This document shows, one piece after another, positions 44,635-53,799 of a DNA stretch of 64,000 nt. Origin of the DNA: Endozoicomonas_A sp049275935 (GTDB lineage: Bacteria; Pseudomonadota; Gammaproteobacteria; Pseudomonadales; Endozoicomonadaceae); NCBI RefSeq assembly GCF_049275935.1, contig NZ_CP184830.1, positions 2,170,001 through 2,234,000 on the forward strand, written 5' to 3'. The notes below the pieces were generated by a model. It did not search any database. It was not told the origin of the DNA and was given only the letters and a program-made list of their open reading frames with translations. Numbering within the stretch: position 1 is the stretch's first letter; each line of letters starts with the position of its first letter. Both the position numbers and the translations under genes were made by a program.

Positions 44635-45330
44635 ATGCCAAAACAACTGAAATTTTTATGGTTGGCTCTGGTTTTGCCATTAATGGCGCAGGCTGCTGTG
44701 CAAGACAAATATAAGGAAGGTCAGGACTATCGGGTACTGCCTGATCCGGTTCAGACTTCAGTGAAGAAAGGCCAGATCGAAGTGGCTGAAGTCTTCTGGT
44801 ATGGCTGCCCACACTGCTACACTCTGGAACCCATTGTTGAGCGTTGGAAGCCTTCTCTGGAAAAAGACACCCGCGTTCTTCGTACGCCCGGTTTCTTTGG
44901 TCCAAACATCTGGAAAACCCATGCCCAGCTTTACTACACCTTGGAAACCATGATACCTGAAGAGAAAAAACTGAACGAGATACACAAAAGTATTTTTGTT
45001 GAAATCCAGAATAGAAATAACCGTCTTGGCGACGTAAAAACTATGAGTAATTTTCTTCAGGAGCGCTACGGCATTAATTCCAAGCAGTTTGCAAGCTTCT
45101 ATAATTCCTTCGGAGTTCTGAACCTGATGAATCAGGGGGGGGCAAAAATCAGAGGTTATCATCTCAATGGTGTTCCAGCTTTGGTAGTCGATGGCCGATA
45201 TGTAATTGAGCCCAGAGTTGGGTTGGAAAACATGCCCGTTATTGCTGACTTCCTGATCAAGAAAGTGCGTGATGAGCGTGCAGCCCAGCTAAAGCCTAAG
45301 GTTAAGGAAGAGTCAAAGGCAAAAAGCTGA
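44635..45330 (+). CDS. dsbA: Thiol:disulfide interchange protein DsbA
   Basis: Periplasmic oxidase that introduces disulfide bonds, 231 residues, with signal peptide LKFLWLALVLPLMAQAA, active site CPHC at 58-61 (FWYGCPHCYTLEP), and the cis-Pro loop GVPALVVDGRYV. The C-terminus is Lys/Glu-rich and extended. Disulfide formation is relevant to secreted Cys-containing proteins such as the zinc-finger and Ig-like proteins here. Start ATG 44635. Confidence 0.95.
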   Translation: MPKQLKFLWLALVLPLMAQAAVQDKYKEGQDYRVLPDPVQTSVKKGQIEVAEVFWYGCPHCYTLEPIVERWKPSLEKDTRVLRTPGFFGPNIWKTHAQLYYTLETMIPEEKKLNEIHKSIFVEIQNRNNRLGDVKTMSNFLQERYGINSKQFASFYNSFGVLNLMNQGGAKIRGYHLNGVPALVVDGRYVIEPRVGLENMPVIADFLIKKVRDERAAQLKPKVKEESKAKS

Positions 45331-45395
45331 ACATTTTGACCTCTTCGACAAAATGGATGCCGGGCTGACCAGCATCCAGAATTCAGGTTTAACTG

Positions 45396-46268
45396 ATGCC
45401 GATTAGAGCTTTGAAGGGGGCCTTGTCTTCTCGCTTGAAGAGGGACAGAGCTCCGGGATCTGTTCACTGCAGTGAGCTGGTCTATAACCCCCGATCACAA
45501 AAGCCCGGACACATTCGTCTACTGAGTTTTAATATCCAGGTAGGCATCAACACCCAGCAATTTCGTCACTATCTGACTCGCAGCTGGCAACATCTGTTGC
45601 CTCATTCCAGGCGCGCAAGAACACTGGATCAGATTGCTGCCGCCCTCCCTGATTTTGATCTGGTAGCTCTTCAGGAAGCCGATGGTGGCAGCCTCAGAAG
45701 TGGCTTTATCAATCAAACCGAATACCTTGCCCTGAAATGCCAGTTTCCCTATTGGTATCACCAGTTGAACCGGAATCTCGGAAAACTGGCGCAGCACAGT
45801 AACGGATTGCTGAGCCGATACAAACCCATCATTCTTGAGGATCATAAACTGCCCGGATTGATTCCCGGACGGGGAGCTATCGTTGCCCAGTTTGGTGACC
45901 AGGGGGATCCTTTAGTTGTGGCGATGATGCATCTGGCTCTCAGCCAGAGGGCCAGAAATAATCAGCTTTCTTATATCAGGGATCTGGTCAGAACTTACAA
46001 TCATGTGATCCTGATGGGCGATATGAATACCCACGCTGAACAACTGCTAAACAACTCACCCCTGAAAGATACTGACTTGCAGGCTGTTCACTCAGAACTG
46101 AACACTTTTCCCAGCTGGCGTCCCAGTCGTTCACTGGATCATATTCTGGTCAGTCCTTCCCTGACAGTGCATCAGGTCGGTGTACTGAATCTGCCAATTT
46201 CAGATCATCTGCCCATCGCAGTCGAAGTGGAAGTACCGAAGAGTGTCATTTTGGAAACAACATCATGA
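45396..46268 (+). CDS. Endonuclease/exonuclease/phosphatase family protein
   Basis: A 290-residue protein of the EEP superfamily. It has LLSFNIQVG at the start of the fold, LVALQEADGG with the metal-binding Glu, VVAMMHLALS, VILMGDMNTH with Asp/Asn, and the catalytic SLDHILVS and ISDHLPI histidines. The substrate (DNA, phospholipid or other phosphodiester) is unknown. The gene follows dsbA as in Pseudomonas. It overlaps the following gene by 4 bp. Confidence 0.85.
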   Translation: MPIRALKGALSSRLKRDRAPGSVHCSELVYNPRSQKPGHIRLLSFNIQVGINTQQFRHYLTRSWQHLLPHSRRARTLDQIAAALPDFDLVALQEADGGSLRSGFINQTEYLALKCQFPYWYHQLNRNLGKLAQHSNGLLSRYKPIILEDHKLPGLIPGRGAIVAQFGDQGDPLVVAMMHLALSQRARNNQLSYIRDLVRTYNHVILMGDMNTHAEQLLNNSPLKDTDLQAVHSELNTFPSWRPSRSLDHILVSPSLTVHQVGVLNLPISDHLPIAVEVEVPKSVILETTS

Positions 46269-46828
46269 CCGCCAGGAAAATAGGAGTTTTGGGTTCTGCT
46301 TTTAATCCGCCGACGTTGGGGCATCTGGATGTATTGGAACAGGCCCGACAGCAGTTTGACCTGATATTGCTGGTGCCCAATGCTGCCCATGCTTTTTCCA
46401 AGTCGATGTTACCGTTTCATCATCGGGTGGCCATGTGCCAGCATCTGGTGAATGCGGTACAACTGCCTCAATGTCAGATAGAAGTCTCAGACATTGAGCA
46501 GAAAATGCTGGCAGATAATCCCGAAAAACCGGTATATACCTTTGATTTGTTGGAACTCCTGGAGCAGAAATACCCCAGGGATCAGCTGGGTTTTATCAGA
46601 GGGCCCGATAATGCCGATCCCCGGATCTGGAAACGCTTCTATCGGTCTGAAGAGATTGAACAACGCTGGCAGGTCTTTACTGCACTGGAACGACAGAATA
46701 TTCGAAGCACTCAGGTAAGAGAGCTGTTAGTTTCAGGAAGTTCTGACGATAACAACAAGGAAGCCGTGGCTGCTTTGCTCTTGCCTTCGGTTCATGATTA
46801 CATTCTTCAGCATCATTTATATCAATAA
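46265..46828 (+). CDS. NadD-like nicotinate/nicotinamide-nucleotide adenylyltransferase
   Basis: A 187-residue nucleotidyltransferase. GSAFNPPTLGHLD includes the HxGH-type motif TLGH, and NIRSTQVRELL holds the ISSTxxR-like signature. It resembles NadD but lacks certainty about substrate (NaMN or NMN). Coupled by 4-bp overlap to the EEP gene and followed by an ADP-ribose pyrophosphatase gene, so the neighbourhood concerns NAD metabolism. The main nadD could be elsewhere in the genome. Confidence 0.75.
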   Translation: MTARKIGVLGSAFNPPTLGHLDVLEQARQQFDLILLVPNAAHAFSKSMLPFHHRVAMCQHLVNAVQLPQCQIEVSDIEQKMLADNPEKPVYTFDLLELLEQKYPRDQLGFIRGPDNADPRIWKRFYRSEEIEQRWQVFTALERQNIRSTQVRELLVSGSSDDNNKEAVAALLLPSVHDYILQHHLYQ

Positions 46829-46836
46829 GGTGTGCC

Positions 46837-47451
46837 ATGAAATTATCTGGTCTGGGAGTCGAAGACGCTCATGTTGAAAGTGAAGAGCGAGTCTGGTCTG
46901 GATTTCTGAAGCTATGCCGATATAAAGTCAGGCATGCCCTTTTTCAGGGGGGGTGGAGTAAGACACTGGTTCGGGAAGCGGTTTTGCGAGTGCCATCTGT
47001 GGGTGTACTTCTCTATGACCCTTTTCTGGAAAAAGTCGTACTGGTCGAACAGTTTCGCATAGGCCCTCTGATGAGCCATGATGACCCCTGGTTGCTGGAA
47101 ATTGTTGCAGGCATATCCGAGCCGGGTGAATCTCTGGAATCGGTTGCCATTCGTGAAGTGAAAGAAGAAGCCGGTTGTGAAGTGAAGCATCTTTTACCGG
47201 TATCCAATTTTTACGTCAGCCCCGGCGCAACCAATGAACGTTTCATGCTCTATTGCGGCATTGTTGATGCCTCATCGGCAGGTGGGGTTTACGGACTGCC
47301 GGAAGAAGGCGAAGATATCAGAGTGCATGTGTTGGCAGAAGAAGAAGCCTGGCAGATGGTTGAAGATGGTCGTATTTCCAACGCTCCGGCTATCGTTGCC
47401 CTGCAATGGTTAAGGTTGAACCATGGAGAACTTAAAGATTATGTTCAATGA
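46837..47451 (+). CDS. nudF: ADP-ribose pyrophosphatase (Nudix)
   Basis: A 204-residue hydrolase. The Nudix box G-x5-E-x7-REU-x-EE-x-GU is complete at 92-114 (G92, E98, R106, E107, E110, E111, G113). The context VGVLLYDP and VVLVEQFRIGP before, and FYVSPGATNERF after, fit NudF rather than MutT. It cleaves ADP-ribose to AMP and ribose 5-phosphate. The 3' end overlaps the next gene by 8 bp. Confidence 0.9.
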   Translation: MKLSGLGVEDAHVESEERVWSGFLKLCRYKVRHALFQGGWSKTLVREAVLRVPSVGVLLYDPFLEKVVLVEQFRIGPLMSHDDPWLLEIVAGISEPGESLESVAIREVKEEAGCEVKHLLPVSNFYVSPGATNERFMLYCGIVDASSAGGVYGLPEEGEDIRVHVLAEEEAWQMVEDGRISNAPAIVALQWLRLNHGELKDYVQ

Positions 47452-48022
47452 AGCCAGGCCCGGATTTTTAATACTGATTCTAACTGCAGTGCTGGCTCTG
47501 ACAGGCTGTCAGTACACAGGTTTTAATAACTCGGGTGGTCTGGGCGGTACGGCCGCTTCCTCAGGTCTGTATCGTGAAGGTCTGCCAGGTACCGCTAATT
47601 GGGCCGTCCTGCCTTTTATCAATCACAGCGAAGCCTCCAGTATCACTACTCAGGTAGAAAGAATACTGATGGTTAATTTGCCTTCACGGGGTATTGAAGA
47701 AGCCCGCTTGTATCCTGAGTCAGAAGTGACGACTGCCTCAAAATCGCTGGAAGCGGCTCATCGCTATCAGAATGGCAAACAGTGGGCTATGCAAAATGAT
47801 ATCAGCTTTGCAATTGCCGGTGAGATTTTCGAGTGGTACTACGATGACAGCGGCAGGCCCAATGTTTCTATGGGACTGACGGTTATTGATATCCGCAGTG
47901 GTGAGGTAATCTGGGATATAAACGGTGCCAGTGAAGGCTTGCAGGGTGACGATCTGTTTGATATCAGCCGGGGTTTGATATCCGATTTGCTTCAGTCTTT
48001 ACCTATCAACCGGCGTATTTAG
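47444..48022 (+). CDS. PelC/LpoB-like lipoprotein
   Basis: A 192-residue lipoprotein from the ATG at 47444 (an ATG at 47423 adds 7 residues). Lipobox LALTGC. The mature domain has NWAVLPFINHSEASS, IAGEIFEWYYDDSG, GLTVIDIRSGEVIWDI and LISDLLQSL, resembling the alpha/beta lipoprotein fold of PelC and LpoB/CsgG-like proteins. There are no pel genes nearby, so exopolysaccharide export is not implied. Role unknown. It is probably anchored in the outer membrane. Confidence 0.65.
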   Translation, partial: FNEARPGFLILILTAVLALTGCQYTGFNNSGGLGGTAASSGLYREGLPGTANWAVLPFINHSEASSITTQVERILMVNLPSRGIEEARLYPESEVTTASKSLEAAHRYQNGKQWAMQNDISFAIAGEIFEWYYDDSGRPNVSMGLTVIDIRSGEVIWDINGASEGLQGDDLFDISRGLISDLLQSLPINRRI

Positions 48023-48032
48023 GAGCAGCAGG

Positions 48033-48374
48033 ATGCTATACGCACTCAAAGACGAGAAAGGTGAAATTCAGGCGGTTGCTGACCAGCCGCTGACTGACGA
48101 TTGGGAAATCGTCAATCTGGAAGATGAAGCCGTCCATAACTTCCTGCAACGAAACCCGACCATCGGTGGCAAGGTCATGCAGGCGGCGGATGCCGACTTT
48201 ATCCGGGTACTTGAAGATTTGATTGACCTGCTCATTGATAAGCAGATCATTCAGTTTACCGAGCTGCCAGATCCGGTACAGAATAAACTACTGAACCGAC
48301 GCCGGTATCGTGAAGAGTTACGTGATCAGGATGATACGACCCATCTGATTGATGGCGACGATGAGATCTTCTAG
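48033..48374 (+). CDS. Conserved-looking small acidic protein
   Basis: A 113-residue acidic protein beginning MLYALKDEKGEIQAVADQPL, with FLQRNPTIGGKVMQAADADF and IRVLEDLIDLLIDKQIIQFT, and a basic patch KLLNRRRYREELR near the end. It looks like a small protein annotated in several gammaproteobacteria with a misleading tryptophan-synthase-like name. No catalytic residues are apparent. An AGGAGCAGCAGG ribosome site precedes the ATG, and it follows the lipoprotein gene by 10 bp, so they probably form one operon. Confidence 0.65.
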   Translation: MLYALKDEKGEIQAVADQPLTDDWEIVNLEDEAVHNFLQRNPTIGGKVMQAADADFIRVLEDLIDLLIDKQIIQFTELPDPVQNKLLNRRRYREELRDQDDTTHLIDGDDEIF

Positions 48375-48379
48375 TTTTA

Positions 48380-48988
48380 TCAGCGCCTATTAGAAATCTG
48401 GCCGCGCGTCGTCTTGCGGGCATTTTCTGTTGGCCAGCCTTCTGCCCATTCTTCCTGATACTCAATCGACTGATTGGGAATTATCAGACTTTTATCTTCC
48501 ACCCTCACAGGGAAAAGCTTCCCGTTAAGGTGATCCAGTTCATGCTGCATTATCCTGGCAGTAAAACCTGAAAGGTTGCTTTCATGCCGCTCTCCGTGTT
48601 CGTTATATCCAACCACTGTGATGCTTTCAGGGCGCTCAATCCAGGCTCTCATGCCCGGAACTGAAAGGCAGCCTTCCCAGGTCCAGCAGGTATTTTTACT
48701 GAAATCGGTGATTTGTGGATTGATCCAGAATGCAAAAGGGATGTCCGGAGCCTGTGGATATCTGAACCGGTTAAGTTCTGAAATACCAACACTGAGAACA
48801 CGGGCGGGCCAACCTATCTGGGGAGCGGCAAGTCCCACTCCAAGGGTACTTAATTGCTTCTGCTTGAGAATCTCAAGGTTGTGCTGAAAGTCATCTGAAG
48901 TTATTTCTCTGACGTCGACCTGGGGTTGTTCCTGAAACAGCAGAGGGTGGCCCATGAGTAATACATTTGGATCTTGATTCAGTCTCAT
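48380..48988 (-). CDS. def: Peptide deformylase
   Basis: Removes the formyl group from nascent N-terminal methionine. A 202-residue product with all three motifs: GVGLAAPQIG, EGCLSVPG with the metal Cys, and QHELDHLNG with the two His ligands. ATG 48988 is preferred over the adjacent GTG 48991. No fmt gene is adjacent, so this is likely an additional deformylase separate from the usual def-fmt operon. Convergent with the operon upstream. Confidence 0.93.
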   Translation of the reverse strand: MRLNQDPNVLLMGHPLLFQEQPQVDVREITSDDFQHNLEILKQKQLSTLGVGLAAPQIGWPARVLSVGISELNRFRYPQAPDIPFAFWINPQITDFSKNTCWTWEGCLSVPGMRAWIERPESITVVGYNEHGERHESNLSGFTARIMQHELDHLNGKLFPVRVEDKSLIIPNQSIEYQEEWAEGWPTENARKTTRGQISNRR

Positions 48989-49148
48989 CACAATAGATTC
49001 CGTAATAAAAATACGCTGTCTGTTTTATAGCCTAATATTGATGCAGCAAAATAGCCCGAGGAGCTGTTTGTCTATGTCAGGAACCTATATATGCGCCAAA
49101 CATTCATCATCCCCAAAGTCATCTGCAAGGGTTCTCTGACAACAATTT

Positions 49149-50429
49149 ATGCAACATTTCTACATAGGCGTCGATGTCGGCTCTGGCAGTGCCCGGGCGG
49201 GATTGTTCAATGCAAAGGGAGAGAAAATTGCCCTGGCCGTCAGTCCAATCAGGCAGTTTCGCCCTGCCGCAGACTTTGTTGAACAATCGTCGTCTGATAT
49301 CTGGGAACAGGTCTGCAAGGTTGTAAGCACCGTTTTGAAGGATTCAGCTATCAATCCGGAACAGGTAAAGGCATCGGGTTTGACGCAACCTGTTCCCTGG
49401 TCTCTGTTGATGCAAATAATAACCCTGTGACCGTTTCGCCCACAGAACGGGATGATCAGAATATCATCATGTGGATGGATCACCGGGCATTAACCGAGGC
49501 AGCCGAAATCAATGCCACCAACAGTGAGGTTCTGAAGTTTGTCGGTGGCGAAGTCAGCCCCGAAATGGGACTGCCTAAACTGAAATGGTTAAAACGTCAC
49601 CTGCCGAAGCATTATGAACGCACTGCACGTTTTTTCGACCTGTCGGATTACCTGGTTTACCGCTCCAGTGGCAAGGACCTTCGGAGCACTTGTACCAAGG
49701 TGTGCAAATGGACTTATCTTGCCCACGACCAACGTTGGGATACCTCTCTGTTTCAGCAGCTGGATCTGGAAGACCTGATTGTCGATGAAAAAATCGGTCA
49801 GACAATCATTGATCCCGGTTCGCCTGCTGGACAGCTGACTGATGAAGCAGCAAAAGCGCAGTACATATGAGATTCTGAACCAAGAGGTGGCCCGCCTTGA
49901 GTCTGAAAATCCCCATTTTACCGCCCATTTCCATCTGCTGGGCTACCATCATGGCAACCGTTCACCTCGGGCTAACCCTTATTTAAAAGGCATGGTTTCA
50001 GGCTTGTCATTAAATGAGGACCTGACCGAACTGGCTAAAATTTACATGGCTGCTATTCAATCAGTGTCCTACGGCACACGTCATATCATTGCGACAATGA
50101 ACAATGCCGGGCATCAAATAAATCGCATACATATGTGTGGCGGAGTCACAAAAAATCCCTTGTGGCTTCGTGAGCACGCTAATGCAACGGGTTGCGAAAT
50201 CATCCTGAGTAAAGAGGACGAAGCGGTGATCCTTGGTTCTGCCATGCTGGCGGCAACGGCCTGCGGTGATTTTGCCGGGTTAAAGGATGCCATGTCCGCT
50301 ATGTCATCCACAGGCAAGGTCATCAAACCCCAAACATCAACCCGGGCTTTTCATGATGCCAAGTACAAGGTTTTTCAAGAAATGTTCGAAGACCAGATGA
50401 AGTACAAAAACATTATGGGTGAATTTTAA
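49149..50429 (+). pseudogene. FGGY-family pentulose kinase, broken by frameshift and deletion
   Basis: Three fragments of one gene. First, 49149 to about 49372 encodes the N-terminus FYIGVDVGSGSARAGLF. A one-base loss near 49371 then shifts the frame, and the second fragment continues GFDATCSLVSVD, WMDHRALTEAAE and DLSDYLVYRSSG until a stop at 49868-49870. The third fragment resumes near 49869 in the first frame with YEILNQEVARLE, YHHGNRSPRANPYLKG and MCGGVTKNPLW. Roughly 130 codons of the expected middle, including the usual glycine-rich GTST region, are missing. The family phosphorylates D-ribulose or similar sugars. The gene is inactive as written. Confidence 0.88.
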
Positions 50430-50461
50430 TCAGACAAACACGGCCTAAGGAGGTTTAAATT

Positions 50462-52111
50462 GTGACTGCTTTAACCCTGACCCTGCCTGAGAAAAGACAA
50501 CCTGTTGCCCTGCAAGATAAAGAAGTCTTTGTTATTGCAAATGGCGATCTCAGGGATACTGCGAATCAGACATGCTGGGATGTTCAGCAGTCTTTTGAGA
50601 GAAAACTGGAGGCGGCCTTGAAAGAGAAGTTTGATTTCATTGCCCGCCGCGCCCATCCCGTAAAAGAGGTACAGGGACACGGATTCATCAGCAACCAGCG
50701 TGAAGGCTCTGATGTTCTGGCCTCGATTAACCCTGAGGCTCCGGTTATTGTGCTGATGACCGCGTGGCAATACTCGCATCATATAGCACCCTCCCTGGTT
50801 CATCACAGGGGCCCTATCCTGTTGCTGGCTAACTTCGATGGCACATGGCCCGGTCTGGTGGGGGCATTGTGTATGGCTGGCACCCTGACCAGTCTTGGCA
50901 AAGATTACAGCCGCCTGTGGTCCGAAAACTTTGATGATGATTTCTTTTACATGGGTCTGCAAGCCTGGCTGGAAAGCGGACAGATTGAACACGATACCTC
51001 CTACCTGAAAGAGATCACCAGAGAGCACCCTGTGACTGGCACTGAAGCCGGTAAAATAGGTCAGCAGGTGGGAGAATACATTCTCGAAAACAAGGAGATT
51101 ATGGGACTTTACGACATGTTCTGCATGGGCATGATGAACGGCGTATTCCCACAGGAATGCCTCGTCAGGATTGGAATGCCCATTGAGGCATTATCCCAGT
51201 CCGCGCTTTTGTACGACATGAGTCTTGTTTCAGAAGAGCTGCGTGAGGAGTGTTTGCAATGGTATATCGATCGCGGTATGGCCTTCAAATTTGGTAGCGA
51301 TGCTGCCACCGAGCTGACCCGCGAGCAGGTAAAAGAGCAGTGCGCCATGATGATTGCCATGGCTCGTGCGACCAAACGCTTTGGCCTGACAAGCGTTGGG
51401 GTTCAGTATCAACAGGGTTTGAAAGACAGTTGTGCTGCCTCGGACTTTGCAGAAGGTGCCATCGGCTCAACCGCCCGCTTTCCGATTAAAGACGACAATG
51501 GAGACGTGATTTCCGAAGGCAAGCCCATTCCCTGCATTAACGAGGTAGACATGGGGACCGCTATTCCACAAACCATGCTGTTTCGCCTGCTCGACAGTCT
51601 GGGTCTGCCATCGGAGACAACGCTGCACGATATTCGCTGGGGCAGTGAGTTTGAAGGTACATTTTATTGGGATTTCGAAATTTCCGGCTCTGTACCTTTC
51701 GAACACATCAAGGGGGGAATCGGCGGTGCTATCGGTCACCGACAGCCTGCCATGTACTTCCCCTTAGGCGGCTCTACGCTGAGCGGCCAGAGTAAAGCAG
51801 GCAGGTTTGTGTGGGCTCGAGCGCACTATGAGGGTACAGACGTTCACATGCATATCGGTACCGGTACGGCCTTCGAACTGCCTCAGCAAGAGTTTCAGCG
51901 TCGTCTTAATGCAACCTGCAAAGAGTGGCCTTTGATGAACTGTGTACTGGACGGAGTGGGTCGTGACGACCTGATGGCGGGTCACCAGAGCAACCATATT
52001 TCTATTGCCTATGTGCCGCAAGAAAATCTGAAACAAGTGATTCAGGCATTTGCCACACAAGCCCTGACTCAAAACATACGTGTTCATTTAGCTGGCGATA
52101 TTGCCATTTGA
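50462..52111 (+). CDS. L-fucose/D-arabinose isomerase-like protein
   Basis: A 549-residue protein of the fucose isomerase superfamily, with a GTG start behind a nearly perfect AAGGAGGT. Recognisable parts are PVIVLMTAWQYSHH, LLANFDGTWPGLVGALCMAG, MMNGVFPQECLVRIGMP, CAASDFAEGAIGSTARFP, CINEVDMGTAIPQTM and HIGTGTAF. The metal-binding Glu/Asp residues expected for FucI are plausible in NEVDMG. It would isomerise an aldose to a ketose to be phosphorylated by the adjacent kinase, which is broken. The gene itself is intact, so selection may be recent or the function independent. Confidence 0.8.
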   Translation: MTALTLTLPEKRQPVALQDKEVFVIANGDLRDTANQTCWDVQQSFERKLEAALKEKFDFIARRAHPVKEVQGHGFISNQREGSDVLASINPEAPVIVLMTAWQYSHHIAPSLVHHRGPILLLANFDGTWPGLVGALCMAGTLTSLGKDYSRLWSENFDDDFFYMGLQAWLESGQIEHDTSYLKEITREHPVTGTEAGKIGQQVGEYILENKEIMGLYDMFCMGMMNGVFPQECLVRIGMPIEALSQSALLYDMSLVSEELREECLQWYIDRGMAFKFGSDAATELTREQVKEQCAMMIAMARATKRFGLTSVGVQYQQGLKDSCAASDFAEGAIGSTARFPIKDDNGDVISEGKPIPCINEVDMGTAIPQTMLFRLLDSLGLPSETTLHDIRWGSEFEGTFYWDFEISGSVPFEHIKGGIGGAIGHRQPAMYFPLGGSTLSGQSKAGRFVWARAHYEGTDVHMHIGTGTAFELPQQEFQRRLNATCKEWPLMNCVLDGVGRDDLMAGHQSNHISIAYVPQENLKQVIQAFATQALTQNIRVHLAGDIAI

Positions 52112-52179
52112 AACTCTGGCAGAGGTGTGACATTAGGGCCAGCTAATGAATAAGATAATCCTTGAATAAAGGTTTTATC

Positions 52180-52209
52180 TGTGGATAACCTGTTAAAAGG
52201 TGTGGAAAA
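52180..52209. promoter_or_regulatory. Pair of DnaA-box-like sites
   Basis: TGTGGATAA (52180-52188) is a perfect DnaA box on the minus strand and TGTGGAAAA (52201-52209) fits the relaxed consensus, 21 bp apart in the same orientation. A third perfect box, TTATCCACA, lies at 52350-52358 inside the following gene. Confidence 0.45.
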
Positions 52210-52247
52210 AACTGTCATTGATGTGTGCATAAATGCAAGGAGGCGTT

Positions 52248-52517
52248 ATGAAACTGGAAAAGTGTCCCTGTTGTCTGGGCGAAGCAGAGTTGGCCAGCAT
52301 GATGGTTGGGGACACTGAAATGTGGCAGGTGACCTGTTCAAGCTGCGGGTTATCCACAGAGCTGGATGATGACCAGACCTTTTCGGAAGAACGATGGAAT
52401 CTGCGTCTGGAGCGTTCAAAGTTGAAAATGTGGGTAACCCTGCTGGCTTCCCTGCTGCCTTTTCTGGCAGTAGCCGCGTTTCTTGGTGGCAGTTTTATGG
52501 GGCTCAGGCTTCAGTAA
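52248..52517 (+). CDS. Small zinc-ribbon membrane protein (Lar-like ribbon)
   Basis: An 89-residue protein. The N-terminal half has two CxxC pairs (CPCC and CSSC) with WQVTCSSCGLSTELDDDQTF and EERWNLR, a pattern of Lar-type zinc ribbons. The C-terminus is one membrane helix (LLASLLPFLAVAAFLGGSFM). AAGGAGGCGTT precedes the ATG at 52248. A DnaA-box sequence lies in its coding region. Function unknown. It shares the gap upstream of znuA with a terminator. Confidence 0.7.
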   Translation: MKLEKCPCCLGEAELASMMVGDTEMWQVTCSSCGLSTELDDDQTFSEERWNLRLERSKLKMWVTLLASLLPFLAVAAFLGGSFMGLRLQ

Positions 52518-52520
52518 ATA

Positions 52521-52562
52521 CCCCGATCACCTGTCAATTGCAGGTTCACGGGGCTCTTTTTA
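52521..52562 (+). terminator. Terminator after the zinc-ribbon gene
   Basis: CCCCG and ACCTG (52521-52533) pair with CAGGT and CGGGG (52541-52553) around a small internal loop, followed by CTCTTTTT. It may also serve the convergent znuA from the other side. Confidence 0.7.
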
Positions 52563-52585
52563 ACGGGGCTCTTGTTAAATTGTAA

Positions 52586-53578
52586 TTACTGCTTCAGGCA
52601 GCTGACGATGGTGTTGGTCAAACTGTCCATAAACTCGATATAACCATCAGGGCCGACAGCGACATCTGTGGCCAGAGGGTCGAGCACAGCAACATGGGCG
52701 TTGGTGTCTTCAATGATCCTGTCAATATAAGCAGGCTGGAACTGCGGTTCACGGAAAACGCAGCTATTACCGGCTTTTTTAAGCTTCTCTTGCAGATGAG
52801 TCAGATGTTTCGCACCCGGCTGCTGTTCCGGGTTTGCAGTGAAATGATCGACAATATTCAGCTCGTAATGCTTCTGAAGGTAACCATAAGCATCATGGAA
52901 AACGAACATGGGCTGATTATGGTAGTCAGTCAGTTTGCTGATGTTGCGCTTATCTGCTGCCTGTACCGCTTTTTTGAATGCGTTGTAATTATCCGTGTAT
53001 TGCTTTTTATGCCCAGGGTCCAGCTCACTCAGCTTCTCTGACAGGGTTTTGGCTATCGCTATGGCGTTATCGGGGCTTAGCCAGATGTGGACGTCATACT
53101 CGCCGTGGTGATGATGGCTTTCCCCGGCATGGTCATCATGGTTCTCATGATCATCATGATCTTCTCCGGCATGATCATCGTGGTTTTCTCCACCATGATT
53201 ATCATGGTTCTCTTCTTCGCCTTCATTAATTTTCAGAAGCTTTAACTCACTTTCCTGCATTAAAGGCACGGAGGTCGCTTTTATTGAACCTGACAGGGTT
53301 TTATCCAGAAAGACTTCCATATCGGGTCCGACCCAGAAAACAAAATCGGCTTCATAAAGCTTTCTGGCGTCTGAAGGCTTCAGGCTGTAACTGTGGGGAG
53401 AAGCACCAGCAGGAAGTAACACGTCAGCAGAAGTAACACCTTCGGTGATGGAAGCCGCAATCAGTTGTAAAGGTTTAATAGAGGTCAGTACTTTGGGCGG
53501 TTCATTGCTCCAGACCGACAAAGAGAGAAAAAGGCCAGCCAGCCAGAGTATTATCTTTGGTTTTCTTGAGGAAATCAT
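52586..53578 (-). CDS. znuA: Zinc-binding protein ZnuA of the zinc ABC transporter
   Basis: A 330-residue periplasmic solute-binding protein with signal peptide LWLAGLFLSLSVWS. It has VLTSIKPLQLIAASI, a metal ligand His in PAGASPHSYSLKPSDA, the characteristic His/Asp-rich loop (ENHDDHAGEDHDDHENHDD region, about 30 residues), the ligand region YDVHIWLSPDNA, and DPLATDV near the end. It is encoded about 16 kb from znuBC, yet shares their Zur box. The ATG is at 53578. Confidence 0.95.
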   Translation of the reverse strand: MISSRKPKIILWLAGLFLSLSVWSNEPPKVLTSIKPLQLIAASITEGVTSADVLLPAGASPHSYSLKPSDARKLYEADFVFWVGPDMEVFLDKTLSGSIKATSVPLMQESELKLLKINEGEEENHDNHGGENHDDHAGEDHDDHENHDDHAGESHHHHGEYDVHIWLSPDNAIAIAKTLSEKLSELDPGHKKQYTDNYNAFKKAVQAADKRNISKLTDYHNQPMFVFHDAYGYLQKHYELNIVDHFTANPEQQPGAKHLTHLQEKLKKAGNSCVFREPQFQPAYIDRIIEDTNAHVAVLDPLATDVAVGPDGYIEFMDSLTNTIVSCLKQ

Positions 53579-53610
53579 AGGGAGGCAACTGTATCAGTAT
53601 CTAAAAAAAC

Positions 53611-53623
53611 GTTATACTATAAC
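53611..53623. promoter_or_regulatory. Zur box upstream of znuA
   Basis: GTTATACTATAAC differs only at the centre from the palindrome at 36624-36636. It lies 33 bp upstream of the znuA start and should place znuA under Zur. The surrounding 53624-53790 shows no gene. Confidence 0.85.
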
Positions 53624-53799
53624 ACTTCTGGTAGTAAATGCCCGTGTTTTTCTAACAAATCGATTTGTTGTTTGTTTTCTAGCTCGCAAATAAGATGGTT
53701 AATGGCTGCTAAACAGACAACGGCAAGAGAGTCAGATTATATCAGGATTGCGATAGAGAAAGCGGTGGGAAAGTAAAATCTGGAATGGTCAGCAAAATC

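Noticed and set aside
48380..48988. Possible def-fmt operon
   Set aside because: No fmt or rsmB neighbour is present; this is a stand-alone deformylase.
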